Assembly (NCBI RefSeq): GCF_000717715.1
Contig: NZ_JOAI01000061.1
Span: 1 to 41,882, forward strand
Length of the DNA: 41,882 nucleotides
Source: Streptomyces sp. NRRL B-24484
GTDB taxonomy: Bacteria; Actinomycetota; Actinomycetes; Streptomycetales; Streptomycetaceae
Direction of reading: 5' to 3'
The translations under genes and the position numbers were made by a program. Positions 15,246 through 25,559 of this stretch are shown in pieces. The notes under the pieces were generated by a model, which saw only the letters and a list, made by a program, of their open reading frames with translations, made no database searches and had not been told where the DNA came from. Numbering within the stretch: the first letter of the stretch is position 1; each line of letters opens with the position of its first letter.

Positions 15246-18200
15246 GTGACGGTGCCGACGCCGCAGCAGGAGACCAGCCGGGTGAGGACGGCCTGCTCGT
15301 ACTGCGGGGTCGGCTGCGGCATCGTCCTCGACGTGGCCCGGGGGGCCGACGGCCGCCGGAGGGTCATCAAGGCCTCCGGCGACCAGGCCCACCCGGCCAA
15401 CGCCGGCCGGCTCTGCACCAAGGGCGCCACCCACGCCGATCTGATGGCCGCACCCGGCCGGCTCGGCACCGCCCTCGTCCGCACCGGCCGCGGCGAGGAG
15501 CCGGCCGAGACCGACGTGGACGCGGCCGTCACCGCCGTCGCCGGACGGCTGCGCGCCATCGTCGACGAACACGGGCCGGACGCCCTGGCGTTCTACGTCT
15601 CGGGCCAGATGTCCCTGGAGGCGCAGTACTTGGCGAACAAGCTGGCCAAGGGCTTCGTGCGGACCTCCCGGATCGAGTCCAACTCCCGTCTGTGCATGGC
15701 CAGCGCGGGCTCCGGCTACAAGCTCTCGCTCGGCGCCGACGGGCCGCCCGGCTCGTACGAGGACTTCGAGCGGGCCGACGTCTTCCTGGTCATCGGCTCC
15801 AACATGGCGGACTGCCACCCGATCCTCTTCCTGCGGATGATGGAGCGGGTCAAGGCCGGCGCGAAGCTGATCGTCGTCGACCCGCGCCGCACCGCCACCG
15901 CCGAGAAGGCCGACCTCTTCCTGCAGGTCCGCCCCGGCACCGACCTGGCGCTGCTCAACGGCCTGCTGCACCTGCTGGTCGCCGGCGGGCACACCGACGA
16001 GGCGTTCATCGCCGAGCACACCGAGGGCTGGGAGCAGCTGCCGGACTTCCTCGCCGACTACCCGCCCGCCGCCGTCGCCGAGCTGACCGGCCTCGCCGAG
16101 GCCGACCTGCGGAAGGCCGCCGAGTGGATCGGCACCGCGGGGGAGTGGACGAGCTGCTGGACGATGGGCCTCAACCAGTCCACCCACGGCACCTGGAACA
16201 CCAACGCCCTGGTCAACCTGCACCTGGCCACCGGCGCCATCTGCCGCCCCGGCAGCGGACCGTTCTCGCTGACCGGCCAGCCCAACGCGATGGGCGGCCG
16301 CGAGATGGGCTACATGGGCCCCGGACTGCCGGGCCAGCGCTCCGCCCTGGTCGAGGCGGAACGGGCCTTCACGGAGGACCTCTGGGGCATCGAGCGGGGC
16401 AGCCTGCGCGCCGAGGCCGGCGCCGGCACGGTGGAGATGTTCGAGCGGATGGCCGAGGGCGAGATCAAGGCCTGCTGGATCATCTGCACCAACCCGGTCG
16501 CCTCGGTGGCCAACCGGCGCACCGTCATCGAGGGCCTGGAGGCGGCCGAACTCGTCATCACCCAGGACGTGTTCGCCGAGACCGAGACCAACGCCTACGC
16601 GGACGTGGTGCTGCCTGCCACGCTCTGGGCCGAGTCCGACGGCGTCATGGTCAACTCCGAGCGCAACCTCACCCTCGTCCCGGGCGTGGTGGACGCGCCC
16701 GGCCGGGCCCGGCCCGACTGGCGGCTGATCGCCGACGTCGCCTGCGCCATGGGCTACGCCGAGGCCTTCAGCTACGCCTCCGCCGAGGAGGTCTTCGAGG
16801 AGCTCAAGCAGGCCTGGAACCCGAAGACCGGCTGGGACCTGCGCGGCACGAGCTATCAGCGGCTGCGGGAGGGCCCCGCCCAGTGGCCGTGCGCCCCCGG
16901 CGGCCCGGACCGCAACCCGGTGCGGTACCTCAACGACGGCGTCAGCCAGGAGCCGCTGGTCCGCGAGGACGGCTCCCGGCCGCGGCTCGCCTTCCCCACC
17001 GACACCGGCCGGGCCCGGTTCTACGCCCGCCCGCACCTGCCGCCCGCCGAACTGCCCGACGAAGACTACCCGTTCGTGCTGAACACCGGCCGGGTGCAGC
17101 ACCAGTGGCACACCCTCACCAAGACCGGCAAGGTCGCCAAGCTCAACAGGCTCAACCCGGGCCCGTTCGTGGAGATCCACCCGGTGGACGCCGCCGCGCT
17201 GCGGGCCGCCGACGGGGACCGGCTGGAGGTCGCCTCCCGGCGGGGCCGGGCCGTACTGCCGGTGGTGGTCACCGACCGGGTGCTGCCCGGCACCTGCTTC
17301 GCGCCCTTCCACTGGAACGACATGTTCGGCGAGTACCTGGGCATCAACGCGGTCACCAACGACGCGGTCGACCCGGTCTCGTTCCAGCCCGAGTTCAAGG
17401 CCTGCGCGGTCTCGCTCACCCGGGTCGCCGCCGTCGCCGACCCCGCCCCGGCCGCCGTGCCGGCGCCGGAGCCCGGCCTCAGCCCGGCGGCCGCCGAGGG
17501 CGGTACCGCGGTCGCAGCCCTCACCCGGCTCTTCGCGCTCACCGACCTGGCCGCCCCGCCTGCCTTCGCCGACCACGAACGCCGCTATCTCGCCGGGTAC
17601 TTGGCGGGCCTCGGCGCCACCGCCCCGGCCGGCGCGGTGCCGGTGCTGCCGGCCGACGCCCCCTTCGACCCGGCCCACGCCCTGTGGGTGGACGGCGTGC
17701 TCGCCGGGATGTTCTCCCGCTCCGCCCTGACCGCCGCCGTCCCGGCGCCGGCCGCCGCACCCGACGCCGCCGCACCCGGCCGCCGCCTGGTCGTCCTGTA
17801 CGCCTCGCAGACCGGCAACGCCGAGGAGATCGCCACCGGCGCCGCCGCCCGGCTCGCGGGGGCCGGCCGGTCGGCGACCGTCCTCCCGATGGCGGACTGC
17901 GCCCCCGGCACCCTGACCGCCGGGACGGATCTGCTCGTCGTCACCAGCACCTTCGGCGACGGCGACGCGCCGGACAACGGCGCCGACTTCTGGCAGCAGC
18001 TTGCGGACGGCGACGCGGCGCGCCTGCAGGACCTGCGGTACGCGGTGCTCGCCCTCGGCGACTCCAGCTACCACGACTTCTGCGGCCACGGCCGCCGCCT
18101 CGACGAGCGCCTCGCCGAACTCGGCGGCGTCCGCCTGCTGCCCCGCGTCGACTGCGAACCGGACTACGAGGAGGCCGCCGCCGGCTGGCTGGAGCAGGTG

Positions 18201-19376
18201 CTGACCGCGCTCACCGCGGAGCCCGCCCCGGCGCCGGCCGCCCCGCGCAGACCCACCAAGGCCGAACCGTTCACCGCCACCCTCACCGGCAACCGGCTGC
18301 TCAGCCTGCCCGGCGCCGCCAAGGAGGTCCGCCAGTTCACCTTCGACCTCGGTGCGAGCGGCGCCCTGGAGTACGAGGCCGGCGACGCGCTCGGCGTCTG
18401 GCCGGTCAACTGCCCCGAACTGGTGGTGGAGTGGCTGGAGGCCACCGGCCAGCACCCCGACACCGAGGTCGACCTCGCCGGCGTCGGCCGGACGACGCTC
18501 TCCGAGGCGCTGCACCGGCACCTCGACCTGACCCGGATCACCCCAGACCTGCTCCGCTTCGCCGCCGAGCGGACGGCCGACGGCCGGCTGCTCCGCAAGC
18601 TGCTCCGGCCCGACAACAAGGACGAGCTGGCGAAGTGGAGTTGGGACCGGCAGGCGGTCGACCTGGTGGCCGAGTACCCGGTGAAGGCCGCCGCCCAGGA
18701 GTGGGTGGACGTGCTGAAGAAGCTGCAGCCGCGGCTCTACTCGATCTCCTCCAGCCCGCTGGTCGACCCGGCGAAGGTCCAACTCACCGTCTCCGTACTG
18801 CGGTTCGACAACCGGTCCGGGCGCCGCCGCAAGGGGGTGGCGTCGAGCTTCCTGGCGGACGCGGCCCCCGACACCCCGGTGCAGATCTTCGTGCAGCGCT
18901 CGCCGCACTTCCGTCCGCCCGCCGACCCGGCGGTGCCCGCGGTGATGATCGGGCCGGGCACCGGCGTCGCCCCGTTCAAGGGCTTCCTGGACGAGCGGCG
19001 GGCGCGCGGCCACCACGCCGGCAACTGGCTGTTCTTCGGCGAGCAGCGGCGCGCCACCGACTTCTACTACGAGGACGAGCTGGCCGCGCTTGGCGAGGCC
19101 GGCGTGCTCTCCCGGCTGGACCTGGCCTTCTCCCGCGACCAGCGGAACAAGGTCTACGTCCAGGACCGGATGCGCGAGCACGGCTCGCGGCTGTGGAAGT
19201 GGCTGGAGGCGGGCGCGCACCTCTACGTCTGCGGCGACGCCGGCCGGATGGCCAGGGACGTCGACCGCGCCCTCCACGAGATCGTCGCCGCCCAGGGCGG
19301 GCTGAGCGAGGAGGGCGCGGCCGTGTACGTCAAGCAGCTGGCCGCGGACAAGCGCTACGTCCGCGACGTGTACTGA
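15246..19376 (+). CDS. Assimilatory nitrate reductase NasC-CysJ fusion (molybdopterin + NADPH flavoprotein)
   Basis: This 1376-residue protein joins a molybdopterin nitrate reductase to its own electron-donor module. Cys17, Cys20, Cys24 and Cys57 form the N-terminal [4Fe-4S] site (ACSYCGVGC then GRLCTKG). The molybdopterin region runs to about 740 ([56 protein letters not shown]). From about 847 comes an FMN flavodoxin domain ([13 protein letters not shown]), then the FAD domain ([10 protein letters not shown] near 1162) and the NADPH domain ([18 protein letters not shown] near 1235). It should reduce nitrate to nitrite in the cytosol using NADPH without a separate reductase. GTG start with AGAGGGG upstream. 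Nitrite reductase genes are not in the window. Confidence 0.9.
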   Translation: MTVPTPQQETSRVRTACSYCGVGCGIVLDVARGADGRRRVIKASGDQAHPANAGRLCTKGATHADLMAAPGRLGTALVRTGRGEEPAETDVDAAVTAVAGRLRAIVDEHGPDALAFYVSGQMSLEAQYLANKLAKGFVRTSRIESNSRLCMASAGSGYKLSLGADGPPGSYEDFERADVFLVIGSNMADCHPILFLRMMERVKAGAKLIVVDPRRTATAEKADLFLQVRPGTDLALLNGLLHLLVAGGHTDEAFIAEHTEGWEQLPDFLADYPPAAVAELTGLAEADLRKAAEWIGTAGEWTSCWTMGLNQSTHGTWNTNALVNLHLATGAICRPGSGPFSLTGQPNAMGGREMGYMGPGLPGQRSALVEAERAFTEDLWGIERGSLRAEAGAGTVEMFERMAEGEIKACWIICTNPVASVANRRTVIEGLEAAELVITQDVFAETETNAYADVVLPATLWAESDGVMVNSERNLTLVPGVVDAPGRARPDWRLIADVACAMGYAEAFSYASAEEVFEELKQAWNPKTGWDLRGTSYQRLREGPAQWPCAPGGPDRNPVRYLNDGVSQEPLVREDGSRPRLAFPTDTGRARFYARPHLPPAELPDEDYPFVLNTGRVQHQWHTLTKTGKVAKLNRLNPGPFVEIHPVDAAALRAADGDRLEVASRRGRAVLPVVVTDRVLPGTCFAPFHWNDMFGEYLGINAVTNDAVDPVSFQPEFKACAVSLTRVAAVADPAPAAVPAPEPGLSPAAAEGGTAVAALTRLFALTDLAAPPAFADHERRYLAGYLAGLGATAPAGAVPVLPADAPFDPAHALWVDGVLAGMFSRSALTAAVPAPAAAPDAAAPGRRLVVLYASQTGNAEEIATGAAARLAGAGRSATVLPMADCAPGTLTAGTDLLVVTSTFGDGDAPDNGADFWQQLADGDAARLQDLRYAVLALGDSSYHDFCGHGRRLDERLAELGGVRLLPRVDCEPDYEEAAAGWLEQVLTALTAEPAPAPAAPRRPTKAEPFTATLTGNRLLSLPGAAKEVRQFTFDLGASGALEYEAGDALGVWPVNCPELVVEWLEATGQHPDTEVDLAGVGRTTLSEALHRHLDLTRITPDLLRFAAERTADGRLLRKLLRPDNKDELAKWSWDRQAVDLVAEYPVKAAAQEWVDVLKKLQPRLYSISSSPLVDPAKVQLTVSVLRFDNRSGRRRKGVASSFLADAAPDTPVQIFVQRSPHFRPPADPAVPAVMIGPGTGVAPFKGFLDERRARGHHAGNWLFFGEQRRATDFYYEDELAALGEAGVLSRLDLAFSRDQRNKVYVQDRMREHGSRLWKWLEAGAHLYVCGDAGRMARDVDRALHEIVAAQGGLSEEGAAVYVKQLAADKRYVRDVY

Positions 19377-19398
19377 CGTACCGTCAACGGATGCGTGA

Positions 19399-20208
19399 TC
19401 AGCAGTTCTTGAAGGCGTCGCAGAGCGGCGCCCCCAGCAGGCGCAGGACGGCGGTGTCGTCCTTGACCGTCCAGGCGGCCTTGGGCTTCTTGGTTCCGTA
19501 GGGGCCGTAGACGGTCAGCTCGGCGACCGTGGTCGAGGTGGTCGTCAGGTACTCGTGGACGGTGATGCCGCCACTGCCCTGCTTGAGGGTGATGGTGGCG
19601 GCCAGGTACGCCGGGTCCTCGGCGGTGACCTTCACGCTGGGGGTGGCGCCGTCCGGGGCGCAGGCCTTGACCTCCCCGGTCAGGGCGCGCAGCAGCGCAC
19701 CGGCGGACTGCACGGCGCCGCTGGAGGTGCCCTTGAAGTGGACGACCGTCTGCTGGACCTGCCACTCGTCGGTGCCGCCGCTCAGCAGCGACTGCGCGCC
19801 GTCGGCGCCGGTGCCGAGGCCGGCGAGGTCGGAGGAGCGGGCCGAGTCGCAGAGCGTCTCGAAGGCGAACGGCTCGCCGTTCTTGACCGCCTTGGCCTTC
19901 CCGGCCTGCGCGGGCCAGTGGTACGCGGCGTTCAGCGGCAGGTCGTTGCCCTTCATCCAGGCGGAGGCGGGAACGCCGTTGACGGCCGGGCCGGTGGCGC
20001 CGCCCGCCTTGGCACTGGGGGAGGCGGCCGCGGAGGCGGCGTCGCCGGCGGGCGAGGGGTCGGCGGCGGACGGTGCGGCCTGGCTCGCGGCGGCGGTGCT
20101 CGGCGCGGCGGCCGGCTCGGCCGGGTCGCAGGCGGTCAGCACGCCGACGGCGAGGACGGCGGCACAGACGGCGGTGGCGGCGCGCAGCGCCGTGGTGTGT
20201 CGGGACAC
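19399..20208 (-). CDS. Lipoprotein, function unknown
   Basis: The 269-residue product has a type II signal with lipobox LTAC (Cys27), followed by an Ala/Ser/Pro-rich tether (about 30-70) and a globular domain (PAVNGVPASAWMKGNDLPLN, then AFETLCDSARSSDLAG and ITVHEYLTTTSTTVAELTVY). It ends in a cysteine-containing LCDAFKNC. Four cysteines in the mature domain suggest disulfides. It is anchored to the outer face of the cytoplasmic membrane. GTG start at the complement of 20206-20208; AGGAAG lies about 14 nt upstream, longer than ideal. It follows the WXG100-transglycosylase gene by 56 nt and is probably in its operon. It could be a protective or anchoring partner; I do not recognise the family. 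Confidence 0.8.
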   Translation of the reverse strand: MSRHTTALRAATAVCAAVLAVGVLTACDPAEPAAAPSTAAASQAAPSAADPSPAGDAASAAASPSAKAGGATGPAVNGVPASAWMKGNDLPLNAAYHWPAQAGKAKAVKNGEPFAFETLCDSARSSDLAGLGTGADGAQSLLSGGTDEWQVQQTVVHFKGTSSGAVQSAGALLRALTGEVKACAPDGATPSVKVTAEDPAYLAATITLKQGSGGITVHEYLTTTSTTVAELTVYGPYGTKKPKAAWTVKDDTAVLRLLGAPLCDAFKNC

Positions 20209-20264
20209 GGTGAGGTGGCTCTTCCTGGTTTCGACGGCCGGCCGCGCGGGCCGGCCGCGGACGG

Positions 20265-21197
20265 TCAGTAGCCCTGCGGGCCGTGGTTCGGGTTGGCCTG
20301 GGCGACCTTGGCGGCCAGGTCGTGGCCGTCCGGTGAGACGTGGTAGCGCGCCATCATGTAGTTCATGGACGCGCACGCGCTGGCCACCGGGTCGTAGATC
20401 TTGGTGGAGGTGCCCGGCTGGTGGTAGGCGGCGAAGGTGTCCGGGATGCACTGCCAGGGGCCGCGCGAGGAGTGCAGGGGCGCGCCGTCCGCCTGGGTCG
20501 GGCCCCAGGCGTTGCTGTCGTTCTTGTTCACCAGCCAGTGCGAGTCGTTGTACGAGGACTCGCGCTGGGTCATGGTGAGCAGGCCGCGCATCCAGTTGGC
20601 GCGGGCCTGCGGATCCTTGATGCCCATGGTGTCGAGCGCCTGGTTGACGTAGTCCTCGCAGGCGGCCCGGCCGCTCTTCCACGACCCGGCGCCGCCGTAG
20701 TCGACGTCGGACATCGGGATCTTGCCGTGCGGGTTGGGCGAGGAGGGCATCGGGTGGTGCCCGCCGCTGCCGCCGCCGTCGTGGCCGCCGCTGCCGCCCT
20801 CGTGGCCGCCGCCCTGGTGCCCGCCGTTGCCACCGGGTTTTCCGGGGGACTTGGGCGGCGTGTGGTGGCCGCCGCCGGGCAGCTGCCTGCCGGCGTGCTC
20901 CTCGGCCTCGCGGTAGTTGTCGGCGCAGTGCTTGATCCCGGCCGCGTCCTGGTGCATCGCCTTCGCGGTGGCGGCGGCGCTCTTCCCGGCGTCCTGGACG
21001 GACTCCTCGGCGGCCAGCACGATGCCGGTGGCGAGCACGCCGCGGGTGATCAGGGTCTCGATCTCGGCCGTGCGGAACTTGCCCGACAGTGACCCGACCT
21101 TGGCCGCGACGCGTTCCAGGCGTGCGGCCTGGGCCTGCCACTCCGCGGCGAGCCGGTCGAGTTGTTCGGGCGACACTTTGTAATGGCTGCCTGCCAT
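20265..21197 (-). CDS. WXG100-like / lytic transglycosylase fusion, probable ESX substrate
   Basis: The 310-residue protein has no signal peptide. Residues 1 to about 100 form a helical hairpin of WXG100/ESX type (YKVSPEQLDRLAAEWQAQAA then FRTAEIETLITRGVL). A Gly/His-rich linker (about 125-165, GGHQGGGHEGGSGGHDGGG) leads to a lysozyme-like transglycosylase domain (WMRGLLTMTQRESSYN, NAWGPTQADGAPL, GPWQCIPDTFAAYH, ASACASMNYMMARY). The Glu of TQRESSYN is the expected catalytic acid. It should cleave peptidoglycan after type VII-like export. ATG at the complement of 21195-21197 follows GGAAGGAC. Longer upstream frames have no such site. No ESX machinery is in the window. Confidence 0.82.
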   Translation of the reverse strand: MAGSHYKVSPEQLDRLAAEWQAQAARLERVAAKVGSLSGKFRTAEIETLITRGVLATGIVLAAEESVQDAGKSAAATAKAMHQDAAGIKHCADNYREAEEHAGRQLPGGGHHTPPKSPGKPGGNGGHQGGGHEGGSGGHDGGGSGGHHPMPSSPNPHGKIPMSDVDYGGAGSWKSGRAACEDYVNQALDTMGIKDPQARANWMRGLLTMTQRESSYNDSHWLVNKNDSNAWGPTQADGAPLHSSRGPWQCIPDTFAAYHQPGTSTKIYDPVASACASMNYMMARYHVSPDGHDLAAKVAQANPNHGPQGY

Positions 21198-21307
21198 GGC
21201 GGTCCTTCCCCCGTCGGACGGCTTCCCGTCCGCGCTGTCCCCGTCGGGTCGGACGGCCCCGACGGTGCGGCCGCCGGATCGTGTGCCACCCAATCCCCGG
21301 CGGCAGA

Positions 21308-21318
21308 TCATAGTATGA
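21308..21318. promoter_or_regulatory. AT-rich promoter element between transglycosylase and crotonase genes
   Basis: ATCATAGTATG (21308-21318) is the only AT-rich patch in the 245-bp divergent gap. It gives TACTAT on the minus strand and TAGTAT on the plus strand as possible -10 elements. Matching -35 hexamers are weak on both strands. Confidence 0.35.
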
Positions 21319-21442
21319 GCGGCTGTCAGTGGGTCGGCCGGACCCCACCGCGCGGCGGCCTCGTCCGGGCGGCGCCGTTCTGGTTCGATGGGGTCCGTCC
21401 ACCGGTCGGCGGTGGCCGCGGCAGCGAGGAGGACCGGCACAG

Positions 21443-22210
21443 ATGCCCGTACGCACCGAACGCAGCGGACCGGTGACCACCGTCGTGCTCTCCCGTCCCG
21501 AGAGCCGCAACGCCGTCGACGGACCCACCGCCGAAGCCCTCGCCGAGGCCTTCCGTTCCTTCGACGCCGACCCCGAGGCCTCCGTTGCCGTCCTGTGGGG
21601 CGAGGGCGGCACCTTCTCCGCCGGCGCAGACCTCAAGGCCTTCGGCACCGCCGACGGCAACCGGGTCGCCCCCGAGGGCGACGGGCCGATGGGCCCCACC
21701 CGGATGCGGCTCTCCAAGCCCGTCATCGCCGCCGTCTCCGGCCACGCCGTCGCGGGCGGCCTCGAACTCGCCCTCTGGTGCGACCTGCGGGTCGCCGAGG
21801 AGGACGCCGTCTTCGGCGTCTTCTGCCGCCGCTGGGGCGTCCCCCTGATCGACGGCGGCACCGTCCGGCTGCCCCGGCTGATCGGCGCCGGTCGTGCCAT
21901 GGACCTCGTCCTCACCGGCCGCCCGGTCGACGCCGGGGAGGCCAAGAGCATCGGGCTGGTCGACCGGGTCGTCCCCCGCGGCACCTCCCGGCAGGCGGCC
22001 GAGCGCCTCGCCGCCGAGATCGCCCGCTTCCCGCAGACCTGCATGCGCGGCGACCGGCTCTCCCTCCTCGAACAGGACGGGATGAGCGAGCACGACGCCC
22101 TCGACAACGAACTCCGGCACGGCCTGCGGTCCCTGCCCGAGGCCGGCGAGGGCGCCGCCCGCTTCGCCAAGGGAGCCGGCCGCCACGGCTCCTTCACCGA
22201 CCGGCACTGA
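21443..22210 (+). CDS. Enoyl-CoA hydratase/isomerase (crotonase) family protein
   Basis: The 255-residue crotonase should act on an acyl-CoA thioester in the cytosol. Oxyanion-hole segments are visible: TFSAGADLKAF (about residues 56-66) and SGHAVAGGLELALWCDLRVA. The first catalytic Glu of hydratases (GGLELA) is kept. The second, normally in FGQPEI, is not: the sequence reads FGVFCRRWGVPLIDGGTVRL. The reaction may therefore be isomerisation or another crotonase chemistry rather than hydration. ATG 21443 follows GAGGAGGAC at a slightly long spacing. It is monocistronic and convergent with the PucR-type regulator. Confidence 0.88.
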   Translation: MPVRTERSGPVTTVVLSRPESRNAVDGPTAEALAEAFRSFDADPEASVAVLWGEGGTFSAGADLKAFGTADGNRVAPEGDGPMGPTRMRLSKPVIAAVSGHAVAGGLELALWCDLRVAEEDAVFGVFCRRWGVPLIDGGTVRLPRLIGAGRAMDLVLTGRPVDAGEAKSIGLVDRVVPRGTSRQAAERLAAEIARFPQTCMRGDRLSLLEQDGMSEHDALDNELRHGLRSLPEAGEGAARFAKGAGRHGSFTDRH

Positions 22211-22258
22211 CCCCCGCCGGCCACGCCCCTGCGGACGGCCGAGCGGTGGCGCGCCGCT

Positions 22259-23809
22259 TCACGTGTCGAGGTGGCGGAGGGCGAACCAGAGTTCCATCCG
22301 GACGTCGGGGTCGTTGAGGTCGGCGGCGAGCAGGTCGGCGGTGCGGGCGATGCGCTGGCGGACGGTGTTGCGGTGGAGTTCGAGGGCGGCAGCGGTGCGG
22401 TCCCAGCTGCCGTGGTGGGCGAGCCAGGCGGTGAGGGTCTCCCGCAGGACGTCCGGGCCGGGGGCGCCGGCCTCCGCGAGCGGCGCCAGCAGGGCCCGGG
22501 CGTGGGCACGGGCCTCGTCCTCGGCGACGAGGGCGTGCATGCTCAGGGCCTCGTCGCGCTGCCGCGCGGCACCCCGGCCGGCCGCCAGGGCCCGCCGCAG
22601 CGCGCGGTCGGCGTGCACGGCGGCGTTCCCGAGCCCGTCCGTCCCGGTCGGGGCGCTGAAGCCGAGCGTCCAGCCGAGCCCGACGGCGGCGGCCGGATCG
22701 GGGGCGGTGGCCCCCGGGACGAGGGCCCGCAGCTCGCTCCCGGAGACGTCCAGGTAGGGCGTGCCGAGGGCGGTGCCGAGCGCGGCGACCTGCACGGGGT
22801 CGTCCCCGCGGCCGGACCGGGTGCGCCGCCCGGCGACGACCGTCCAGCGGCCGTCCGCGGCGCCGTCCGGCTGCAGCAGCGCGGCGACCTCGGCCGGCGC
22901 GGCACCGAGCAGCAGCCGGACGAGGGCGCCCGCGCCGCGGGTGTCGGCACCGAGGGCGTGCCGCGGGCTGGTGAGCAGGGCGAGCAGGACGGCGGCGACG
23001 CCGGTGACCGAGCGGTGGACGCTGCTCGGCGGGGTGCCGGCGGCGATGCCCAGGGCCAGGCCGCCGGGCAGGGTGTGCACGGTGAGGTGGCGGCCTTCGA
23101 GGTGCTCGGCGGCGGCCGTCGGCGGTGCGGTGCGGCCCGGCCGTCCGGGGCGGCGGGCCGCGGTGCGGGCGGCGAGGTCCCGCACCTGCCGCGGCGCCGG
23201 CGCGGCGGGGCGCTCCCCGGCGGCGAAGAGCTCCTGCCCGGCGGCGTCCAGCAGCACCGTCCAGGAGCCGGTGCGCACGGCCAGCTGGTGCAGCACGGCC
23301 TGCAGCGCGTCCGGCCGGGCCGCCGCCGAGGCGAGGGCGGACTGCGCCTCGGAGACCACCCGCAGGTCGCGGTTGCGGGCCTCGGCCATGAACGCGTACG
23401 CGGCCCGGTTGACCGCGACGAACGGCGTCGCCGGCGGCACCCGCACCAGCGGCAGCGCGTGCCGCTCGCAGGCCTCGACGAGCACCGCCGGCACCTCGTC
23501 GTGGACGGGCGCGATGCCGAAGCCGAGCGCCGCGATCCCGGCCGCGGCGACGCTGCGCACGTACGCGTCCACCGCCTCCTCGGTCGGCGGGAAGCGGACG
23601 CCCGCGGTCAGCAGCAGTTCGCCGCCCGACAGGTACGGTGCCGGATCGGGCAGTTCGGTGGTGCCGATGGTGCCGATCAGCCGGTCGTCGCGGGGCCCCG
23701 CGACCTGCTCCAGGCCGAGGCCCGGGGCGCCGAGCAGCACCCGCAGCGGCAGGGCGGGCGTCCCCGGCTCCGGGGCGCGCGGAGCCGCCGGTACGGGCGG
23801 TGCGGACAT
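22259..23809 (-). CDS. PucR family transcriptional regulator
   Basis: The 516-residue regulator has the N-terminal PucR sensory domain ([20 protein letters not shown], then [13 protein letters not shown] and [18 protein letters not shown]). A GGDEF-like middle follows, and then the C-terminal helix-turn-helix ([20 protein letters not shown] then [12 protein letters not shown]). PucR members activate or repress purine, amino-acid and amine catabolism. ATG at the complement of 23807-23809 is preceded by AAGGGAG at 8 nt. It is divergent from the SSS permease-ureohydrolase-TPP enzyme operon and almost certainly controls it. The repeats at 23829-23880 are candidate sites. Confidence 0.9.
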   Translation of the reverse strand: MSAPPVPAAPRAPEPGTPALPLRVLLGAPGLGLEQVAGPRDDRLIGTIGTTELPDPAPYLSGGELLLTAGVRFPPTEEAVDAYVRSVAAAGIAALGFGIAPVHDEVPAVLVEACERHALPLVRVPPATPFVAVNRAAYAFMAEARNRDLRVVSEAQSALASAAARPDALQAVLHQLAVRTGSWTVLLDAAGQELFAAGERPAAPAPRQVRDLAARTAARRPGRPGRTAPPTAAAEHLEGRHLTVHTLPGGLALGIAAGTPPSSVHRSVTGVAAVLLALLTSPRHALGADTRGAGALVRLLLGAAPAEVAALLQPDGAADGRWTVVAGRRTRSGRGDDPVQVAALGTALGTPYLDVSGSELRALVPGATAPDPAAAVGLGWTLGFSAPTGTDGLGNAAVHADRALRRALAAGRGAARQRDEALSMHALVAEDEARAHARALLAPLAEAGAPGPDVLRETLTAWLAHHGSWDRTAAALELHRNTVRQRIARTADLLAADLNDPDVRMELWFALRHLDT

Positions 23810-23826
23810 GCCCGGTCTCCCTTCGG

Positions 23827-23880
23827 TGGACACTTCCTCCATTCGGAGCATAGAGAATGGACGGATCCGACACTTCATCC
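23827..23880. promoter_or_regulatory. Divergent promoter with 12-bp direct repeats and a dyad (candidate PucR operator)
   Basis: GACACTTCCTCC (23829-23840) is repeated as GACACTTCATCC (23869-23880), exactly 40 bp apart. Between them is CCATTC-N10-GAATGG (23839-23860). On the plus strand TGGACA (23827-23832) and TAGAGA (23851-23856) give a -35/-10 pair with an 18-bp spacer. On the minus strand TATGCT (complement of 23847-23852) is a possible -10, with the second repeat at its -35. Each repeat therefore overlaps the -35 of one divergent promoter. Confidence 0.55.
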
Positions 23881-24051
23881 GCCCCGGCGCTGCTCCTACC
23901 GTTTCAGCACGGGCCGAGGACGCCGTCCGGCGGCGGTGCCCGTACCGTCCCCCCTCCGGCGCCGCGTCCGGCCCCCTCCGGCCGCGGCAGCCGTCCCCCA
24001 CGAGCACCCCGGCCCCGCACCCGCAGCGCGGCGGCCGGATCGGAGGACCAC

Positions 24052-25518
24052 ATGGCCATCGACTACGTCGTGATGACCTGCTACCTGGCGGGCATCGTCG
24101 CCGTCGGCTGGTGGGGCAGGAGGCGCGCCCGCTCCAAGAGCGACTTCCTGGTCGCCGGCCGCCGCCTCGGCCCGCTGATGTACACCGGGACGATGGCCGC
24201 CGTCGTGCTCGGCGGCGCCTCCACCATCGGCGGCGTCCGCCTCGGCTACACCTACGGCCTGTCCGGCGCCTGGATGGTCTTCGCGATCGGCCTCGGCCTG
24301 CTCGCCCTGAGCGCCTTCTTCTCCGCCCGGATCGCCCGGCTCAAGGTCTACACCGTCGCCGAGATGCTCTCGCTGCGCTACGGCGACGCCGCCAGCGTCA
24401 TCTCCGGCGTGGTGATGTGGGTCTACACCCTGATGCTGGCCGTCACCTCCACCATCGCCTACGCCACCGTCTTCGACGTGCTCTTCGACGTGCCCCGCTG
24501 GGCGGCCGTGGTGATCGGCGGCACCATCGTCGTCGGCTATTCCGCGCTCGGCGGCATGTGGTCGATCACCCTCACCGACATGGTGCAGTTCGTGGTGAAG
24601 TCGATCGGCGTGCTGGTGCTGCTGCTGCCGATCGCCGTGGTCAAGGCCGGCGGCTGGAGCGCCATGGCCGACAAGCTGCCCGTCGGCTACTTCTCCTTCG
24701 GCTCCATCGGCGGCGAGTCGATCCTCACCTTCGTGCTGATCTACACCTTCGGCATGCTGATCGGCCAGGACATCTGGCAGCGGGTGTTCACCGCCCGCAC
24801 CGACAAGGTCGCCTCCTACGGCGGCACCGTGGCGGGCGTCTACTGCCTGGTCTACGGCCTGGCCGGCGCCGTCATCGGCATGGCCACCAAGGCCCTGCAC
24901 CCGCAGCTCGCCGGCGCCGACAGCGCCTTCGCCACCATCGTCAAGACCACCCTGCCGACCGGTGTGAAGGGCCTGGTGCTGGCCGCCGCGCTCTCCGCGA
25001 TGATGTCCACCGCCAGCGGCGCGCTGATCGCCTCCGCCACCGTCGCCAACAACGACATCTGGCAGTGGCTGCGCACCCGCGGCGGCCGGGTCCGCCCGCA
25101 GGGCGACGACCACGACGAGGTCGGCGCCAACCGGCTGGCGATCATCGTCCTGGGTGCCGTCTCGATCGGCCTGGCCTGCCTGCTCGACGACGTCCTCGCC
25201 GCCCTCACCGTCGCCTACAACCTGCTGGTCGGCGGCCTGCTCGTGCCGATCCTCGGCGGCCTGGTCTGGCGCCGCGGCAACCTGCCGGGCGCGCTCGCCG
25301 CGATGACCGCCGGCGGTGTCACCGTGATCACCCTCATGGTGGTCGAGGGCACCCTCGCCAACGAGCCGATCTACTACGGCCTCGGCGCCAGCCTGGTCGC
25401 CTACCTGTCCGTCAGCCTGACCACCCGGCCCACCGACGCCCGCCTGCTGGAGCGCTGGCGCGACCGGCTCGACGGCCGCGCCCCGGCCGAGCCCGAGGCC
25501 GTCCCCGCCGCTGTCTGA
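24052..25518 (+). CDS. Sodium:solute symporter (SSS family)
   Basis: The 488-residue integral membrane protein has about thirteen hydrophobic helices. SSF signatures include [20 protein letters not shown] and [20 protein letters not shown]. Also typical are [19 protein letters not shown] and [18 protein letters not shown], where the Ser/Thr of the last motif form the sodium site in relatives. It should import an organic solute with Na+. The substrate is not readable; from the operon a guanidino compound, arginine or related amino acid is inferred. ATG 24052 follows CGGAGGACCA. First gene of a three-gene operon controlled by the divergent PucR-type regulator; 41 nt to the next gene. Confidence 0.9.
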   Translation: MAIDYVVMTCYLAGIVAVGWWGRRRARSKSDFLVAGRRLGPLMYTGTMAAVVLGGASTIGGVRLGYTYGLSGAWMVFAIGLGLLALSAFFSARIARLKVYTVAEMLSLRYGDAASVISGVVMWVYTLMLAVTSTIAYATVFDVLFDVPRWAAVVIGGTIVVGYSALGGMWSITLTDMVQFVVKSIGVLVLLLPIAVVKAGGWSAMADKLPVGYFSFGSIGGESILTFVLIYTFGMLIGQDIWQRVFTARTDKVASYGGTVAGVYCLVYGLAGAVIGMATKALHPQLAGADSAFATIVKTTLPTGVKGLVLAAALSAMMSTASGALIASATVANNDIWQWLRTRGGRVRPQGDDHDEVGANRLAIIVLGAVSIGLACLLDDVLAALTVAYNLLVGGLLVPILGGLVWRRGNLPGALAAMTAGGVTVITLMVVEGTLANEPIYYGLGASLVAYLSVSLTTRPTDARLLERWRDRLDGRAPAEPEAVPAAV

Positions 25519-25559
25519 CGGCACCCGCCACCGCACCCACCGACCCTCCCGAGGAATCC

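Noticed and set aside
14667..19277. A very long minus-strand open frame (about 1500 codons) antisense to the nitrate reductase
   Set aside because: High third-position GC removes stops from antisense frames. The translation is Gly/Val/Gln/Arg-rich without domains, while the plus strand encodes a clear NasC-CysJ fusion.
20209..22509. Long minus-strand frame upstream of, and in frame with, the lipoprotein gene
   Set aside because: Upstream of the signal peptide it is a low-complexity shadow of the transglycosylase and crotonase genes.
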